Positions 47,548 to 57,180 of a stretch of DNA of 64,000 nt are shown in pieces. The notes under the pieces are model-generated. The model was not told the origin of the DNA, searched no databases, and saw nothing but the letters and a program-made list of their open reading frames with translations. The DNA is from Elusimicrobiota bacterium (lineage in GTDB: Bacteria > Elusimicrobiota > Elusimicrobia > UBA1565 > UBA9628), in NCBI GenBank assembly GCA_016234805.1, contig JACRNU010000069.1, positions 62,001-126,000 on the forward strand. The letters are read 5' to 3'. The translations under genes and the position numbers were made by a program. The stretch's first letter is position 1. The number at the start of each line of letters is the position of its first letter.

Positions 47548-47659
47548 CCCTGGTCCCTCCTAACTCTCTTCGACCAACCATTCCTCGATCGACCGCCGCC
47601 GGGTGTCCCTGAGATGTCACAGACTCTCCCAAGGTTTGGTATCCTTTTCCCCTGATTCC

Positions 47660-49873
47660 ATGAACCCGCAGCCCAAAGCCTCATCATCCGCGGCCCGCCT
47701 CTCGGATGTCTGGGGAGGACTGGCCGCCATGCTCGTGGCCCTGCCGCAGGCCCTGGCTTTCGGCGTGGCCATCTTCAGCCCCTTGGGGCCCGAACGCGCG
47801 GCTGAAGGCGCGGTCGCGGGCTTCATCGGAGCGTCAAGCCTCGGCATCCTCGCGGCCCTCTTCGGAGGCGCGCCCAGGCTCATCTCGACCCCCTGCGCTC
47901 CGGCCGCGGCGGTCATGGGAGCGCTCGCCGCGCGCCTCGTGGTGTCCCAGCCCCCGGGGCAGGTCGTGCTCCTGCTCACCGTGGCCGCCCTCATCTGCGG
48001 CGGCCTCCAGATGTCCTTTGGCGCCGTGGGCGGGGGCAGGCTCATTAAGTACATCCCCTACCCCGTGGTCACGGGCTACCTCAGCGGGGTCGCGATCCTC
48101 ATCTTCCTCGGCCAAGCCCCGAAGCTCTTGGTCCTGCCCAAAGGCATGGACCTCTGGCACGGCCTCCTCCATCCCTCGGTCTGGAGCGGCCCAGGGCTCA
48201 TCGTGGGCGCGGCCGCCATCGCGAGCATGGCCCTGGCCCCCCTGCTCACCGAGGCCGTGCCAGGCCCGGTCATCGGGCTCTCAGCCGGGATCGCGGCGTA
48301 CTGGACCGCGTCCGTGTTCTGGCCGGAGCTGAAGGTTCTGGAGCACAACGCCGTGGTGGTGGGCTCCCTGCCGGGCGCCGGAGGGGGATTGTGGGCATCC
48401 CTGGCGGAGCGTTGGACTTCGGTCAAAGCCCTGAGCACGGGCCAGCTCAAGGAAGTGCTCATGCCGGCTGCCACGCTCTCCATCCTGCTCTCCGTGGACA
48501 CGCTCAAGACCTGCGTGGTGGTCGACGCCCTGACCCGCTCGCGCCACGACTCGGACCGCACCCTCCTCGGCCAGGGCGTCGGCAACTTCACCTCGGCGCT
48601 CTTGGGCGGGGTGCCAGGGGCCGGCGCCATGGGCCCGACCCTCGTCAACGTCAACTCAGGCGGCCGCACGCGCCTGTCCGGGGTCCTCGCGGGGTCCTTC
48701 GCCCTGCTGGCCTTCCTCATCGCCCGGCCCCTCATGGCCTGGATCCCGGTCCCGGCCCTGGCCGGCATCCTCATCGTGGTGGCCTGGCGCATGTTCGACC
48801 GCAAGAGCCTGGCTCTCCTGCGCAAGCGCTCCACGGTCTTCGATTTCGCGGTGAGCGCCACGGTCATCGCAGTCGCCGTCACCGTGGACCTCATCGCGGC
48901 CGCGGGCGCGGGCCTGGCCTTGGCGGCCCTGCTGTTCATCCGGGACCTCATGCGGGGCTCGGTCATCCGGCGCAAGATCTATGGGGACCACATCTCCTCG
49001 CGCCAGAGGCGGCTGCCCGCGGAGCGGGAGAGCCTCAAGGAACTCTCCTCCCAGGTCGTGGTCTGCGAGCTGCAAGGCAGCCTCTTCTTCGGCACCACGG
49101 ACCAGCTCTTCACCGAGCTCGAGGCGGACCTCAAGACCCGGCGCTTCCTCATCCTGGACCTCAAGCATGTCCAGAGCGTGGACTTCACCGCGGTGCACAT
49201 GCTCAAGCAGGTCGAGGACCGCCTGCACGCCAAGCGCGGGCGCCTCATCCTCTGCGACCTGCCCCACTCCCTGCCCAGCGGCCGGGACCTCGAGGAATAC
49301 TTCAACGAAGTGGGCCTGGTCAAGGCCAAGCGCTTCGTGAGCATCTTCGGCGAGCTCGACGCGGCCCTTGAGTGGGCCGAGGACCGCCTCCTCGAGGAGG
49401 CGGGCAAGCTCGAACCCCACTCCCCCATCCCGCTCGAGCTCCACGAGATCGACATCATGCGCGGGATGGAAGCCGACGCGCTCGCCGCGTTCCACTCCAT
49501 CCTCCGGGAGGCCTCCTTCGAGACGGGCCAGCGCCTGTTCTCCCGCAACGACTCGGGCGACGAGATGTTCCTCATCCGCCGGGGCCAGGTGCGGATCATC
49601 CTGCCGCTCGACGGCGGCAAGGGGCACCACATCGCGACCCTGGGCAGGTCGGACTTCTTCGGGGAGGTCGCGTTCCTCGACCGCGGCCTGCGCAGCGCCG
49701 ATGCCGTGGCCATCTCCCCGACCATGGTCTACGCCATGTCGCGCGCCAAGTTCGACGAGTTCTCCCGCTCGAGGCCGGACCTCGGGGCCATGCTCTTCGC
49801 GCGCATCGCACGCGCTCTGGCCATGCGGCTGAGGATGGCGGACGAAGAGCTCAGAGCCCTACAAGAGGCCTAA
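47660..49873 (+). CDS. SulP-family transporter fused to STAS and cyclic-nucleotide-binding-like domains
   Basis: MNPQPKASSSAARLSDVWGGLAAMLVALPQALAFGVA...TPCAPAAAVMGALAAR; STAS LILDLKHVQSVDFTAVHMLKQVEDRL; CNB RLFSRNDSGDEMFLIRRGQVRIILPL...LGRSDFFGEVAFLDRGLRSADAVA. Confidence 0.92.
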   Translation: MNPQPKASSSAARLSDVWGGLAAMLVALPQALAFGVAIFSPLGPERAAEGAVAGFIGASSLGILAALFGGAPRLISTPCAPAAAVMGALAARLVVSQPPGQVVLLLTVAALICGGLQMSFGAVGGGRLIKYIPYPVVTGYLSGVAILIFLGQAPKLLVLPKGMDLWHGLLHPSVWSGPGLIVGAAAIASMALAPLLTEAVPGPVIGLSAGIAAYWTASVFWPELKVLEHNAVVVGSLPGAGGGLWASLAERWTSVKALSTGQLKEVLMPAATLSILLSVDTLKTCVVVDALTRSRHDSDRTLLGQGVGNFTSALLGGVPGAGAMGPTLVNVNSGGRTRLSGVLAGSFALLAFLIARPLMAWIPVPALAGILIVVAWRMFDRKSLALLRKRSTVFDFAVSATVIAVAVTVDLIAAAGAGLALAALLFIRDLMRGSVIRRKIYGDHISSRQRRLPAERESLKELSSQVVVCELQGSLFFGTTDQLFTELEADLKTRRFLILDLKHVQSVDFTAVHMLKQVEDRLHAKRGRLILCDLPHSLPSGRDLEEYFNEVGLVKAKRFVSIFGELDAALEWAEDRLLEEAGKLEPHSPIPLELHEIDIMRGMEADALAAFHSILREASFETGQRLFSRNDSGDEMFLIRRGQVRIILPLDGGKGHHIATLGRSDFFGEVAFLDRGLRSADAVAISPTMVYAMSRAKFDEFSRSRPDLGAMLFARIARALAMRLRMADEELRALQEA

Positions 49874-49874
49874 T

Positions 49875-49894
49875 GGGTGTCAGGCCTGACACCC
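49875..49894. terminator. Perfect 20-bp palindrome between convergent genes, candidate bidirectional terminator
   Basis: GGGTGTCAGGCCTGACACCC, 2 bp after the SulP TAA and 1 bp before the opposing stop. Confidence 0.6.
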
Positions 49895-49895
49895 G

Positions 49896-50426
49896 TTATT
49901 CCAGCAGGGAGAGCAGGGGAAGATCTTCCCGAGTGCCCTCGATGCGGGCAAGGGCCTTGACCTGCATCCCGCCGGCAGCCTTCTCCCTCACCGCAGCCTC
50001 CCCCCGTGCCCATGCGACCTTCTTCATGGGATCGCCCTCGCAATAACAGGAAACGGGTTCCGAGGAGGAATCCACTGCGAATTCCCAAAGCACGGCCTTG
50101 CCCATGAAGCCCGAGCCGCTGGCCGCCACATCCTCGTAGGACTGAGGGTGCGCCAGGGCCCAGGACCGATAAGGCTCGATCATCCTGGCCTTGGCGCGGG
50201 CCTCGAAGTAGCCCTCCACCGAGACGTACCAACCCTGGCCGTTGAGGAAGTAGGCCAGGAGCGCGCCGAGCAGGCTGAGTTGGAGGAGGATGCTCCCGAA
50301 CATCGGCTTGCGTGGGAGGGCCTGCGGGGGCGCGGTCTTCTCGACGAAAGACATCCCGCTGTCCGTGACCTCGTAGACGCCGGGTGGGGACGACTGCGGG
50401 TCCTCGGCGTAGGGATTGAGGGTCAT
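49896..50426 (-). CDS. Single-TM protein of unknown function
   Basis: MTLNPYAEDPQSSPPGVYEVTDSGMSF...PMFGSILLQLSLLGALLAYFLNG. Confidence 0.65.
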   Translation of the reverse strand: MTLNPYAEDPQSSPPGVYEVTDSGMSFVEKTAPPQALPRKPMFGSILLQLSLLGALLAYFLNGQGWYVSVEGYFEARAKARMIEPYRSWALAHPQSYEDVAASGSGFMGKAVLWEFAVDSSSEPVSCYCEGDPMKKVAWARGEAAVREKAAGGMQVKALARIEGTREDLPLLSLLE

Positions 50427-50574
50427 TCGGGAGCATCATAACAAAAACCGGGCCCCAGGACTCGTCGGACCATGCGAGCCCGAAGGTCCCTCCTGGAGCC
50501 AGGCCCCCTGCCGTGAACGCGGTTCCCCAAAGCCCCAACCGATTCCGAGCCCCGGGCGCCATACTATAGCGCGC

Positions 50575-51720
50575 ATGAAGACCGCATCCATTGGCCGTAT
50601 GTTCCGGGCTCCAGCCAGGCTGTTGGCAGCCCTGCTGGCCGCCGGCCTCCTGCAGCAGGCCCAGGCCGCCGGCGCCAGGGTCCAGTCCAGGGTCAGCCTC
50701 CCGACACCGGCCGCGGGCAGCGTCGCGGCCCCGGCTTCCGTCCTGACGCTCTCGGACCCGGCCTCCCTCTCCCCCCTGTTCCTGCCAACAGCTCCCTTAC
50801 TGGTCTCAGCCCCTGGGATCATCGCCGCACCCGGCATCATCGCTGCCCCGGCCGGACTCCCCCTGCTCCCGGCCCTCATCCCGCGGACGCAGGCCCCGGA
50901 ACTCGGCTCCCGCTCCGCCCTCGTTTCGCGGGTCCAGGACAACGTGGACCGCCAGGTTTCAGCCATGGGAGAAGTCCTGAAAGGACATCACGGCGGCCTG
51001 CTGGATTCCGTGTCGCGGAACGCGCACGCCCTTCTCGACGACATCCAGGGCCGCATCGACGCCGGGGACATCGACCCGTCCCTCTCATCGGATAACCGTC
51101 CCGTGAAAGTCGGGATCTACCCCGTGACCGCGGACCCCTTCCACTGGGGGCACCTCCTCATCGGCCTGCAGGCGATCGGCACCCTGGGGCTCGACAAGGT
51201 GGTCTTCGTCCTGGCCGGAGACGACCCCCGCAAGCCCACCTTGACGAAGACGGACCTCCGCCACCCCATGGGCCAGGCCGTGCTGGCCGCCTTCGCCCCA
51301 TTCTTCGAGTACTCGCCTATCGCCATCGGCACCGATCTCGACGGGGAGACGAACATGTTCCGCCTCCTCGCCTTGAACCTCGGCCGGAAGGTGCACGCCT
51401 TCTACCTCGTGGGCGCGGACCACTACAAGCTCACGGACAAGAACGGCGACCCGGACACCCTGCCCAAGATCGAAGCCAACATGGTTCGGCCGGACCTCGG
51501 GTTCGACCCTCTGCGGCACGCCATCAGCGTGGCCTTCATCGAGCGCGACGAGCGCGGCCCTTCGGTGCCCACGGGGCTCGACGTCCGGTTCCTGCCCGCC
51601 TTGCCCTTCGACGCCTCCTCGACCAAGGCCCGGGCCGGCCACTTCGGCCTGATGCCCTACGACGCCTACCGCTGGGTCCTCGACCGGGGCCTCGGCCTCT
51701 ACGGCATCCCCAAGAACTAA
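50575..51720 (+). CDS. Predicted exported NadD-like nucleotidyltransferase
   Basis: Signal peptide MKTASIGRMFRAPARLLAALLAAGLLQQAQAAG; KVGIYPVTADPFHWGHLLIGLQAI (HxGH), VFVLAGDDPRKP, FYLVGADHYK, DASSTKARAG (SSTxxR). Confidence 0.85.
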   Translation: MKTASIGRMFRAPARLLAALLAAGLLQQAQAAGARVQSRVSLPTPAAGSVAAPASVLTLSDPASLSPLFLPTAPLLVSAPGIIAAPGIIAAPAGLPLLPALIPRTQAPELGSRSALVSRVQDNVDRQVSAMGEVLKGHHGGLLDSVSRNAHALLDDIQGRIDAGDIDPSLSSDNRPVKVGIYPVTADPFHWGHLLIGLQAIGTLGLDKVVFVLAGDDPRKPTLTKTDLRHPMGQAVLAAFAPFFEYSPIAIGTDLDGETNMFRLLALNLGRKVHAFYLVGADHYKLTDKNGDPDTLPKIEANMVRPDLGFDPLRHAISVAFIERDERGPSVPTGLDVRFLPALPFDASSTKARAGHFGLMPYDAYRWVLDRGLGLYGIPKN

Positions 51721-51851
51721 GAGCCCATCCGAAAACCCGTTCCCTGGTCCCACCCGGCTCCTGGGTCTTGACAAAAACAGGTCCAGACATTATACTTCCG
51801 AGCTTTTCCGCACCCACCGCCGAGGAACGCCTGACGCAGGGAGGCCGTTCC

Positions 51852-52226
51852 ATGTCGAAGAAGGTCTCAGTGCTCGTCGTCGAGGACGACGAGTCCATGA
51901 TGGAGTACGTCTCCGTGGTGCTCGAGCGCCTGGGCTTCGAGGTCACCCAGGCCTCCACCGGCAGGGAGGTCATCGCCGCTCTCTCGGTGAAGAACTTCGA
52001 CATCGTCATGACCGACCACATCACCGTGGACTACAAGGGGACCTCGGTCCTGTCCGCGGTGAAGATGCTCCGGCCCGGAGCCGAGGTCATCATCATGTCC
52101 GGGATCCCGACGCTCGAGGAAGCGGCCACCTCGTACCTCAAGGGTGCCAAGGCCTACCTGGCCAAGCCCTTCGGTCTCGACCAGCTCAGAGGCGCGGTGA
52201 TGCGCTGCCTGGAGGGCTCCGCATGA
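51852..52226 (+). CDS. Single-domain response regulator
   Basis: SVLVVEDDESMMEYVSVVLERLGFEV...DIVMTDH...VIIMSG...GAKAYLAKPFGLDQL. Confidence 0.92.
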   Translation: MSKKVSVLVVEDDESMMEYVSVVLERLGFEVTQASTGREVIAALSVKNFDIVMTDHITVDYKGTSVLSAVKMLRPGAEVIIMSGIPTLEEAATSYLKGAKAYLAKPFGLDQLRGAVMRCLEGSA

Positions 52227-52282
52227 GCCCCTCCACCCGCGACCCGCCCTGAAGCGGAACGGATCGGCGTCTCCAAAGGAAA

Positions 52283-52315
52283 GCCCCGGGCGCCACAGGC
52301 GCCCGGGGCCCTTTT
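52283..52315 (+). terminator. Rho-independent-type terminator after response regulator
   Basis: GCCCCGGGCGCC-ACA-GGCGCCCGGGGC perfect 12-bp stem followed by CCTTTTCC. Confidence 0.85.
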
Positions 52316-52331
52316 CCGGCCGGCTGAGCGC

Positions 52332-52417
52332 TACCTGCGGGCAAGGTGTACTTCCTTCCCGCACGAGCGCCTCCATGAATTGGAAGCGCTCGCCTGGCGC
52401 GCTTATCGCGCCAGGTA
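52332..52417. repeat. Multi-hairpin intergenic element, copy A
   Basis: GCGGG...CCCGC; GAGCGC...GCGCTC; CCTGGCGCG-CTTAT-CGCGCCAGG. Related to copy B at 61112-61171. Confidence 0.65.
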
Positions 52418-52966
52418 TTCGGTGTAGGTCAGGGTCCCGCCCACGGTGCCAGACCCGGACAGGTCGAGCCAGCCGTTGCGGTTCCACCCGGTCACGAAGA
52501 TGCTCCCGTCGATGCGCACGGAGCCGAGGAACTTGCCGTCCTTGTAGATGGAGACATAGGCATAGGGCCTGGCGAACGCGCTCACGTAGTCGCTGTTGAG
52601 GAAGACGGACACGTAGTCCGACACTTCCACGTACCCGTTGAGGGGCTTGCCGTTCTGGTCGTAGAGGGTCGTAGACCCCGCCACGCGCACGGACGCGAAG
52701 TTCGAGCCCTGGGGCACGAAGGCGTTGCCGCGCAGCCACACGTGGCCCGAGAGCCTCAGGGTCACGGTCTGGCCCTTCTGGGCCAGGGGCCGGGCTTCGG
52801 GCTTCTCGGTCTGCTGGGCGAACATCGAGAAGGACATGGCCGGCTTGAATTCGCCGGCCTGCTTGAGACCGTCGCGAGCGGAAGCCGATATCTCCTCGAG
52901 GGTGGGACCCGCGGAGACGGCGGAGGCGAACAACATCACGACGCAGGGAAGAAGGATTTTCTTCAT
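52403..52966 (-). CDS. Secreted protein of unknown function
   Basis: MKKILLPCVVMLFASAVSAGPTLEEI signal peptide; beta-rich remainder. Confidence 0.75.
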   Translation of the reverse strand: MKKILLPCVVMLFASAVSAGPTLEEISASARDGLKQAGEFKPAMSFSMFAQQTEKPEARPLAQKGQTVTLRLSGHVWLRGNAFVPQGSNFASVRVAGSTTLYDQNGKPLNGYVEVSDYVSVFLNSDYVSAFARPYAYVSIYKDGKFLGSVRIDGSIFVTGWNRNGWLDLSGSGTVGGTLTYTEYLAR

Positions 52967-52972
52967 GTCTCC

Positions 52973-52981
52973 ATGGTAGCA
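52973..52981 (-). promoter_or_regulatory. Extended -10-like element 6 nt from the 52966 ATG
   Basis: Minus strand TTGC-TACCAT-GGAGAC-ATG; same TTGCTACCAT 10-mer and spacing as at 43075. Confidence 0.5.
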
Positions 52982-53043
52982 AATTGCCGCGGCTGTGGAG
53001 AGTCCACCCCGCATCGGGTATAATCACTGAGGCCGCAAGCGAC

Positions 53044-55095
53044 ATGGATACAGACCGGCAGTGGCTGGACGATTTTCACAAGGAGCTCGACTCCTTCCTC
53101 CGCGAAACGCGGGGCTGGAAGGGCGCCGCGTCCATCAATCCCGCCGAGGTCAAGGCGCTCAAGGCGCGGCTCGACGACATGGAACGCTCTCTGATTGCCA
53201 GGGACGAGAGGCTCGGAGAGATCCGGGAGCGCATCGAGAAAGCCGCGGAGGCGCAGCGGCAGGCGGATTCGGCGCTCCATGACGCCCGGCAGGTCCAGGC
53301 CGAGGCCCAAACCGACCGGAAGGCCCTGGCCGAGGAACGCGCCTTCCTCCAGCGCGAGGCGCAGCGGCTCGAGAAACTGGAGACGGACTCGCGCTCCAGC
53401 CTCGAAGCCGGACGCAAGGAGCTCGCCGAAGAGCGGCGCCTCCTCCACTCCGAGTGCAGCCGAGCCCAACAGGAGGCCGAGGCCGCCCAGAAGCAGGCAG
53501 ACGAGGTCCTTGCCGAGGTCCGGCGGCTCCAGGCCGAGATGGAGGCCGACCGGAAGGCCATGGCCGCGGACCGCGCGGCCCTCTTGCGGGAGACGCACCG
53601 GCTGCAGGCTCTGGAGGCTCAGGCGTCCGCGGACCTCGAGGCCGGGCGCGCGGAGCTCCAGGAGGAGCGCCGCCGCCTCCACGCGGAGAACGCCCGGTCA
53701 CGGCAGGAGGCCGAGGCCGCCCAGCTCCGGGCCGAAGAGGCCCTGGCCGAGGCCCGACGGCTGGAAAAGATCTCGGAGCAGGACCGCGCGGCCCTGGACG
53801 CCGACCGTGGCGAGCTGGAGGAGGAGCGCCGCCGCCTCCACGCGGAGAACGCCAGGTCACGGCAGGAGGCCGAAGCGGCCCAGCAGCAGGCCGACGAGGC
53901 CCGGTCAGAGTCCCGTCGGCTGGATAGGCTCTCGGCTCAGGCCCGCCAGGAGGCCGAAACCGCCCAAAGGCAGGCCGACGCTGTCCTCGCCGAGGCCCGG
54001 CGGCTCCAGGCAGAGGCCCAAGCCGACCGGAAGGCCGCGGCCGGAGATCGCGCGGCCCTTGAAGCGGGACGCCGGGACCTAGAGGATGAGCGCCGCCGCT
54101 TGATCGCCGAGCACGCACTGTCCATGGAGGAGGTCCGCAGAATCAAAACGGCCTCCGAGGCGGATAGGAACGCGTCCCTCGATGCCGCGCGGCAGGAGAG
54201 CCGCCAAGCCGATGGGGTCCGACTGTCCGCGGAGGCCGCCATCCAGAAGGCGCTCGACCTCGAGAAAGAGCTCCTGGCCCGGCACAAGGACGAGCTCGAA
54301 GCCTGGCGGCCGCGGCCCGTGGAACCCTCGACCCAAGCTCCCTCCGCCCCGCGGCGTCGGGCGCTCCTGGCGGTCCTGGCCGCCATGGGTCTGGCCGCCG
54401 CGGCGGTCGCGGCCTGGTCCCTGCGCGCGGCGGGCATGCCGAGGTCGTACGCGGTCCCATTCTCGCATCCGACAGGCCTGGCCTGGAAGGGCTCGGAGCT
54501 GTGGGTCTCGGATTGGTACGAAGGCGCCCTCTTCCGGATGAAGCTGGAGAAGGGGCGCCTGGTCGTCTTGGACCGGCAGGCCATGGCCGGCTCCCATATC
54601 ACGGCCATGGCGGTCGGAGACGACGCCCTGTTCATCGCGGACTCCTGGAAGAAGACGATCTCCATGCTCGCTCCCTCCGGAGGGGGCTGGTCCGTGACGA
54701 AGACCTGGCCGAGCCCGGGCCCGAACCCTTCGGCTTTGTACGCGGACGGCAAGTACCTCTACTCGGCCGACTCCTCCACCCGCAAGATCTACAAGCATCT
54801 CCCGGACGACGGTCTGACGGTCCTGCAGACCTTCCGGGCGGCCTTCCCCCCGGTGGCCGTCTATCCAGGGAAGGATTTCCTCTGGGTCGCCGACGGCGAG
54901 CATCGCGTCCTGCGCCGCTCCCGCTGGGACCGGGACGCGATCCAAGGGGAAGCCCTGGCTCCGCCGGAGATCGAATCCGGCCGCGAGCCGCTGTCGTGCA
55001 TGACCAAGACCGAAGGGAAGTTCTGGTTCGGCAGGGACGGCTCGCCGGTCCTCCTGGAAGTCCCGGAACGGTCTCTCAGACCCGTCCAGCAGTGA
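53044..55095 (+). CDS. Long coiled coil + TM + beta-propeller protein
   Basis: Heptad-rich ELEEERRRLHAENARSRQEAEAAQ repeats, TM RALLAVLAAMGLAAAAVAAW, propeller ELWVSDWYEGALFRM / YLYSADSSTRKIYKHLPDDGLTVLQTF. Confidence 0.82.
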   Translation: MDTDRQWLDDFHKELDSFLRETRGWKGAASINPAEVKALKARLDDMERSLIARDERLGEIRERIEKAAEAQRQADSALHDARQVQAEAQTDRKALAEERAFLQREAQRLEKLETDSRSSLEAGRKELAEERRLLHSECSRAQQEAEAAQKQADEVLAEVRRLQAEMEADRKAMAADRAALLRETHRLQALEAQASADLEAGRAELQEERRRLHAENARSRQEAEAAQLRAEEALAEARRLEKISEQDRAALDADRGELEEERRRLHAENARSRQEAEAAQQQADEARSESRRLDRLSAQARQEAETAQRQADAVLAEARRLQAEAQADRKAAAGDRAALEAGRRDLEDERRRLIAEHALSMEEVRRIKTASEADRNASLDAARQESRQADGVRLSAEAAIQKALDLEKELLARHKDELEAWRPRPVEPSTQAPSAPRRRALLAVLAAMGLAAAAVAAWSLRAAGMPRSYAVPFSHPTGLAWKGSELWVSDWYEGALFRMKLEKGRLVVLDRQAMAGSHITAMAVGDDALFIADSWKKTISMLAPSGGGWSVTKTWPSPGPNPSALYADGKYLYSADSSTRKIYKHLPDDGLTVLQTFRAAFPPVAVYPGKDFLWVADGEHRVLRRSRWDRDAIQGEALAPPEIESGREPLSCMTKTEGKFWFGRDGSPVLLEVPERSLRPVQQ

Positions 55096-55111
55096 CGCGC
55101 GCGACCGAGCG

Positions 55112-56068
55112 CTACCGCGAGGAAGTGCCGCCTCCACACGCCGTCAGGATGCGGCCCGCCAACTCCGCCGCGGCCAGGGTGGGCCGGGGGTCGGCCCTGC
55201 CCGTGCCCGCCAGGTCGTAGGCCGTGCCGTGGCCCGGGGAGACGCGGGTGAAGGGGATGCCCACGGTCCAGTTGACGAGCTCCAGGCCGGCCAGGGCCTT
55301 GAGCGGGGCCATGGCCTGGTCGTGATACAGGCAGACCAGGCCTGAGAGCAGGCCCGCGGCGTGCATGCGCCAGGCCGCGTCCGCGGGCAGGGGGCCCTCG
55401 AGCCTGACCCCGGCCTTGACCGCGTCTGCGCGGGCCGGGACCAGGACCATCTCCTCTTCGCTCCCCATCAAGCCCTTTTCCCCCCCGTGAGGGTTCAATG
55501 AGCACAAGCCGAGCCTGGGCCGGCGCAGACCCAAGGAGCGCAAGGCCCTGTCCAGGGCCAGGGCGCAGGAAGCGACCTCCCGCCGGCCGAGCGACCGCGC
55601 CACCGCGGACAGGGGGATGTGCCGGGTGACGGTGACCGTCCACAGGTTCCGAGAGGGCGCGGCGAGGATCATCCTCGAGGGAAAGCCCGTCTCCGCGGCG
55701 AGATAGTCGGTGTGGTCCCGGAAGGGGACTCCTGCCATCTTCCAGGCCAGCTTGGAGACCGGGGCGGTCACGACTCCGGCGACGATCCCCTTGGCCGCCA
55801 GGCGGACCGCCAGGCGGACCGCGGCGAAGGAGGCCCTGCCCCCGCCCGCGCTGTCCGCCCCGAATCGCGGGGGCCGCAGGCCCAGTCCAGTGTCTGCCAG
55901 CGGGGCCAGGCCGGGCTTCCAGCCCGCCCGCCTCCACACCAGGGGCTCGCCGACCAGGAGCGGCGCGCAGACCCTTTGCAGGGAGCCGCGCCGCAGCAGG
56001 GAGACGACCGTCTCCGGGCCGATGCCGGAAGGATCGCCGCAGGTGAAAGCGAGAGGCGACCGCGCCAT
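55112..56068 (-). CDS. pdxA: 4-hydroxythreonine-4-phosphate dehydrogenase
   Basis: LAFTCGDPSGIGPETVV, APVSK, HTDYLA, LNPHGGEKGL, YHDQAMAPLK, GIPFTRVSPGHGTAYDLAG. Confidence 0.95.
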   Translation of the reverse strand: MARSPLAFTCGDPSGIGPETVVSLLRRGSLQRVCAPLLVGEPLVWRRAGWKPGLAPLADTGLGLRPPRFGADSAGGGRASFAAVRLAVRLAAKGIVAGVVTAPVSKLAWKMAGVPFRDHTDYLAAETGFPSRMILAAPSRNLWTVTVTRHIPLSAVARSLGRREVASCALALDRALRSLGLRRPRLGLCSLNPHGGEKGLMGSEEEMVLVPARADAVKAGVRLEGPLPADAAWRMHAAGLLSGLVCLYHDQAMAPLKALAGLELVNWTVGIPFTRVSPGHGTAYDLAGTGRADPRPTLAAAELAGRILTACGGGTSSR

Positions 56069-56070
56069 CC

Positions 56071-57180
56071 TCAGTTCGGCGGGAGCTTGCGCTCTATGAC
56101 CGCCTTGGCCTTGAGGCCCTTCACGTACTTTGCCAGCTCTTCGCTGAAGTGGACGGTGGTGAGGAACCTCCCGAGTTCCTCCTTGAAGTTCGCGAACTCG
56201 GGCGGCTCGGCCGCGCGCTTCTCCACCACCCTCACGATGTGGTAGCCGCCCGGAGCCTCGATGGGCTGGCTGACCTCGCCGACGCTCATGGCGAAGATGA
56301 CCTTCTCGATCTCGGGAGGGGTCCGCCCCCGGTAGGCGAAGCCGACGTCCCCGCCCCTGGGCGCGCTCTCCGGATCCTCGGATTCGGTCCGCGCGATATC
56401 GGCGAAGGTGGCCTTGCCTTCGTCGATGCGCTTCTTGATCTCCAGGGCCGCGGCCTTGGCGCGCTTCTTCTCCTGGGGAGAAGCGGTTTCGGAGAACCGC
56501 ACCACGATCTTCGAGACCCGCGCGCGCTCCGAGCTCATGAGCTTGACGTCGTTGGCGACCTCCAGGAAGACCATGGCGGCCTCCTCCTCCATGCCCTTGG
56601 GAGGCTGGGTGCTTCCGCTGAGGATGAAGGCCTTGACCTTCTCGAAGTATTGCCGGACCTCACCTTCCTCCGGCTGCGTCACCTTCGCCTTCACTTCGGA
56701 GTCGACGACCTTGCGGATCATGATCTGCCGTGAGAGCCTCTCCCGGTACTGAGCGAAGGTCACGCCTTCGAACTTGAGCTGCTTCTTGAAGAACTCGTCC
56801 ACCTCGGGCTCGGGGATGGGCCGGCCGGTCTCGTCGACGGTGAAGCGGGACTTGACCTCGGTGATGGCCTGGTCGATGTCGCGCTCGCGGACCTTGAGCT
56901 CCTTGTTCTTGGCGCCCTGCTGGAAGAGGAGCTCCTGGTCGATGAGCTCCTCGAGGGTCCGCTCGCGCAGGATCCTGAGCTTCTCCGGGCCGACCAGCGC
57001 CCCTGGCTGGTTGCGATCCCAAAGCTCGAGCGTGCGATTGACCTCGCGCTGGTACTCCGAGAGCAGGACCGGGGAGCCGTTGACCGTGGCCACCGCGTCC
57101 TCCAAGACTTTCGCTCCGGCGTCCACGGACAGCAGCGCGGCGGCGAGCGCCGCCCACAAGACCTTACCTGAGATGTTCAT
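56071..57180 (-). CDS. SurA/parvulin-type peptidylprolyl isomerase
   Basis: Signal peptide; SKIVVRFSE...ADIARTESEDPESAPRGGDVGFAYRG...QPIEAPGGYHIVRVVEK. Confidence 0.9.
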   Translation of the reverse strand: MNISGKVLWAALAAALLSVDAGAKVLEDAVATVNGSPVLLSEYQREVNRTLELWDRNQPGALVGPEKLRILRERTLEELIDQELLFQQGAKNKELKVRERDIDQAITEVKSRFTVDETGRPIPEPEVDEFFKKQLKFEGVTFAQYRERLSRQIMIRKVVDSEVKAKVTQPEEGEVRQYFEKVKAFILSGSTQPPKGMEEEAAMVFLEVANDVKLMSSERARVSKIVVRFSETASPQEKKRAKAAALEIKKRIDEGKATFADIARTESEDPESAPRGGDVGFAYRGRTPPEIEKVIFAMSVGEVSQPIEAPGGYHIVRVVEKRAAEPPEFANFKEELGRFLTTVHFSEELAKYVKGLKAKAVIERKLPPN

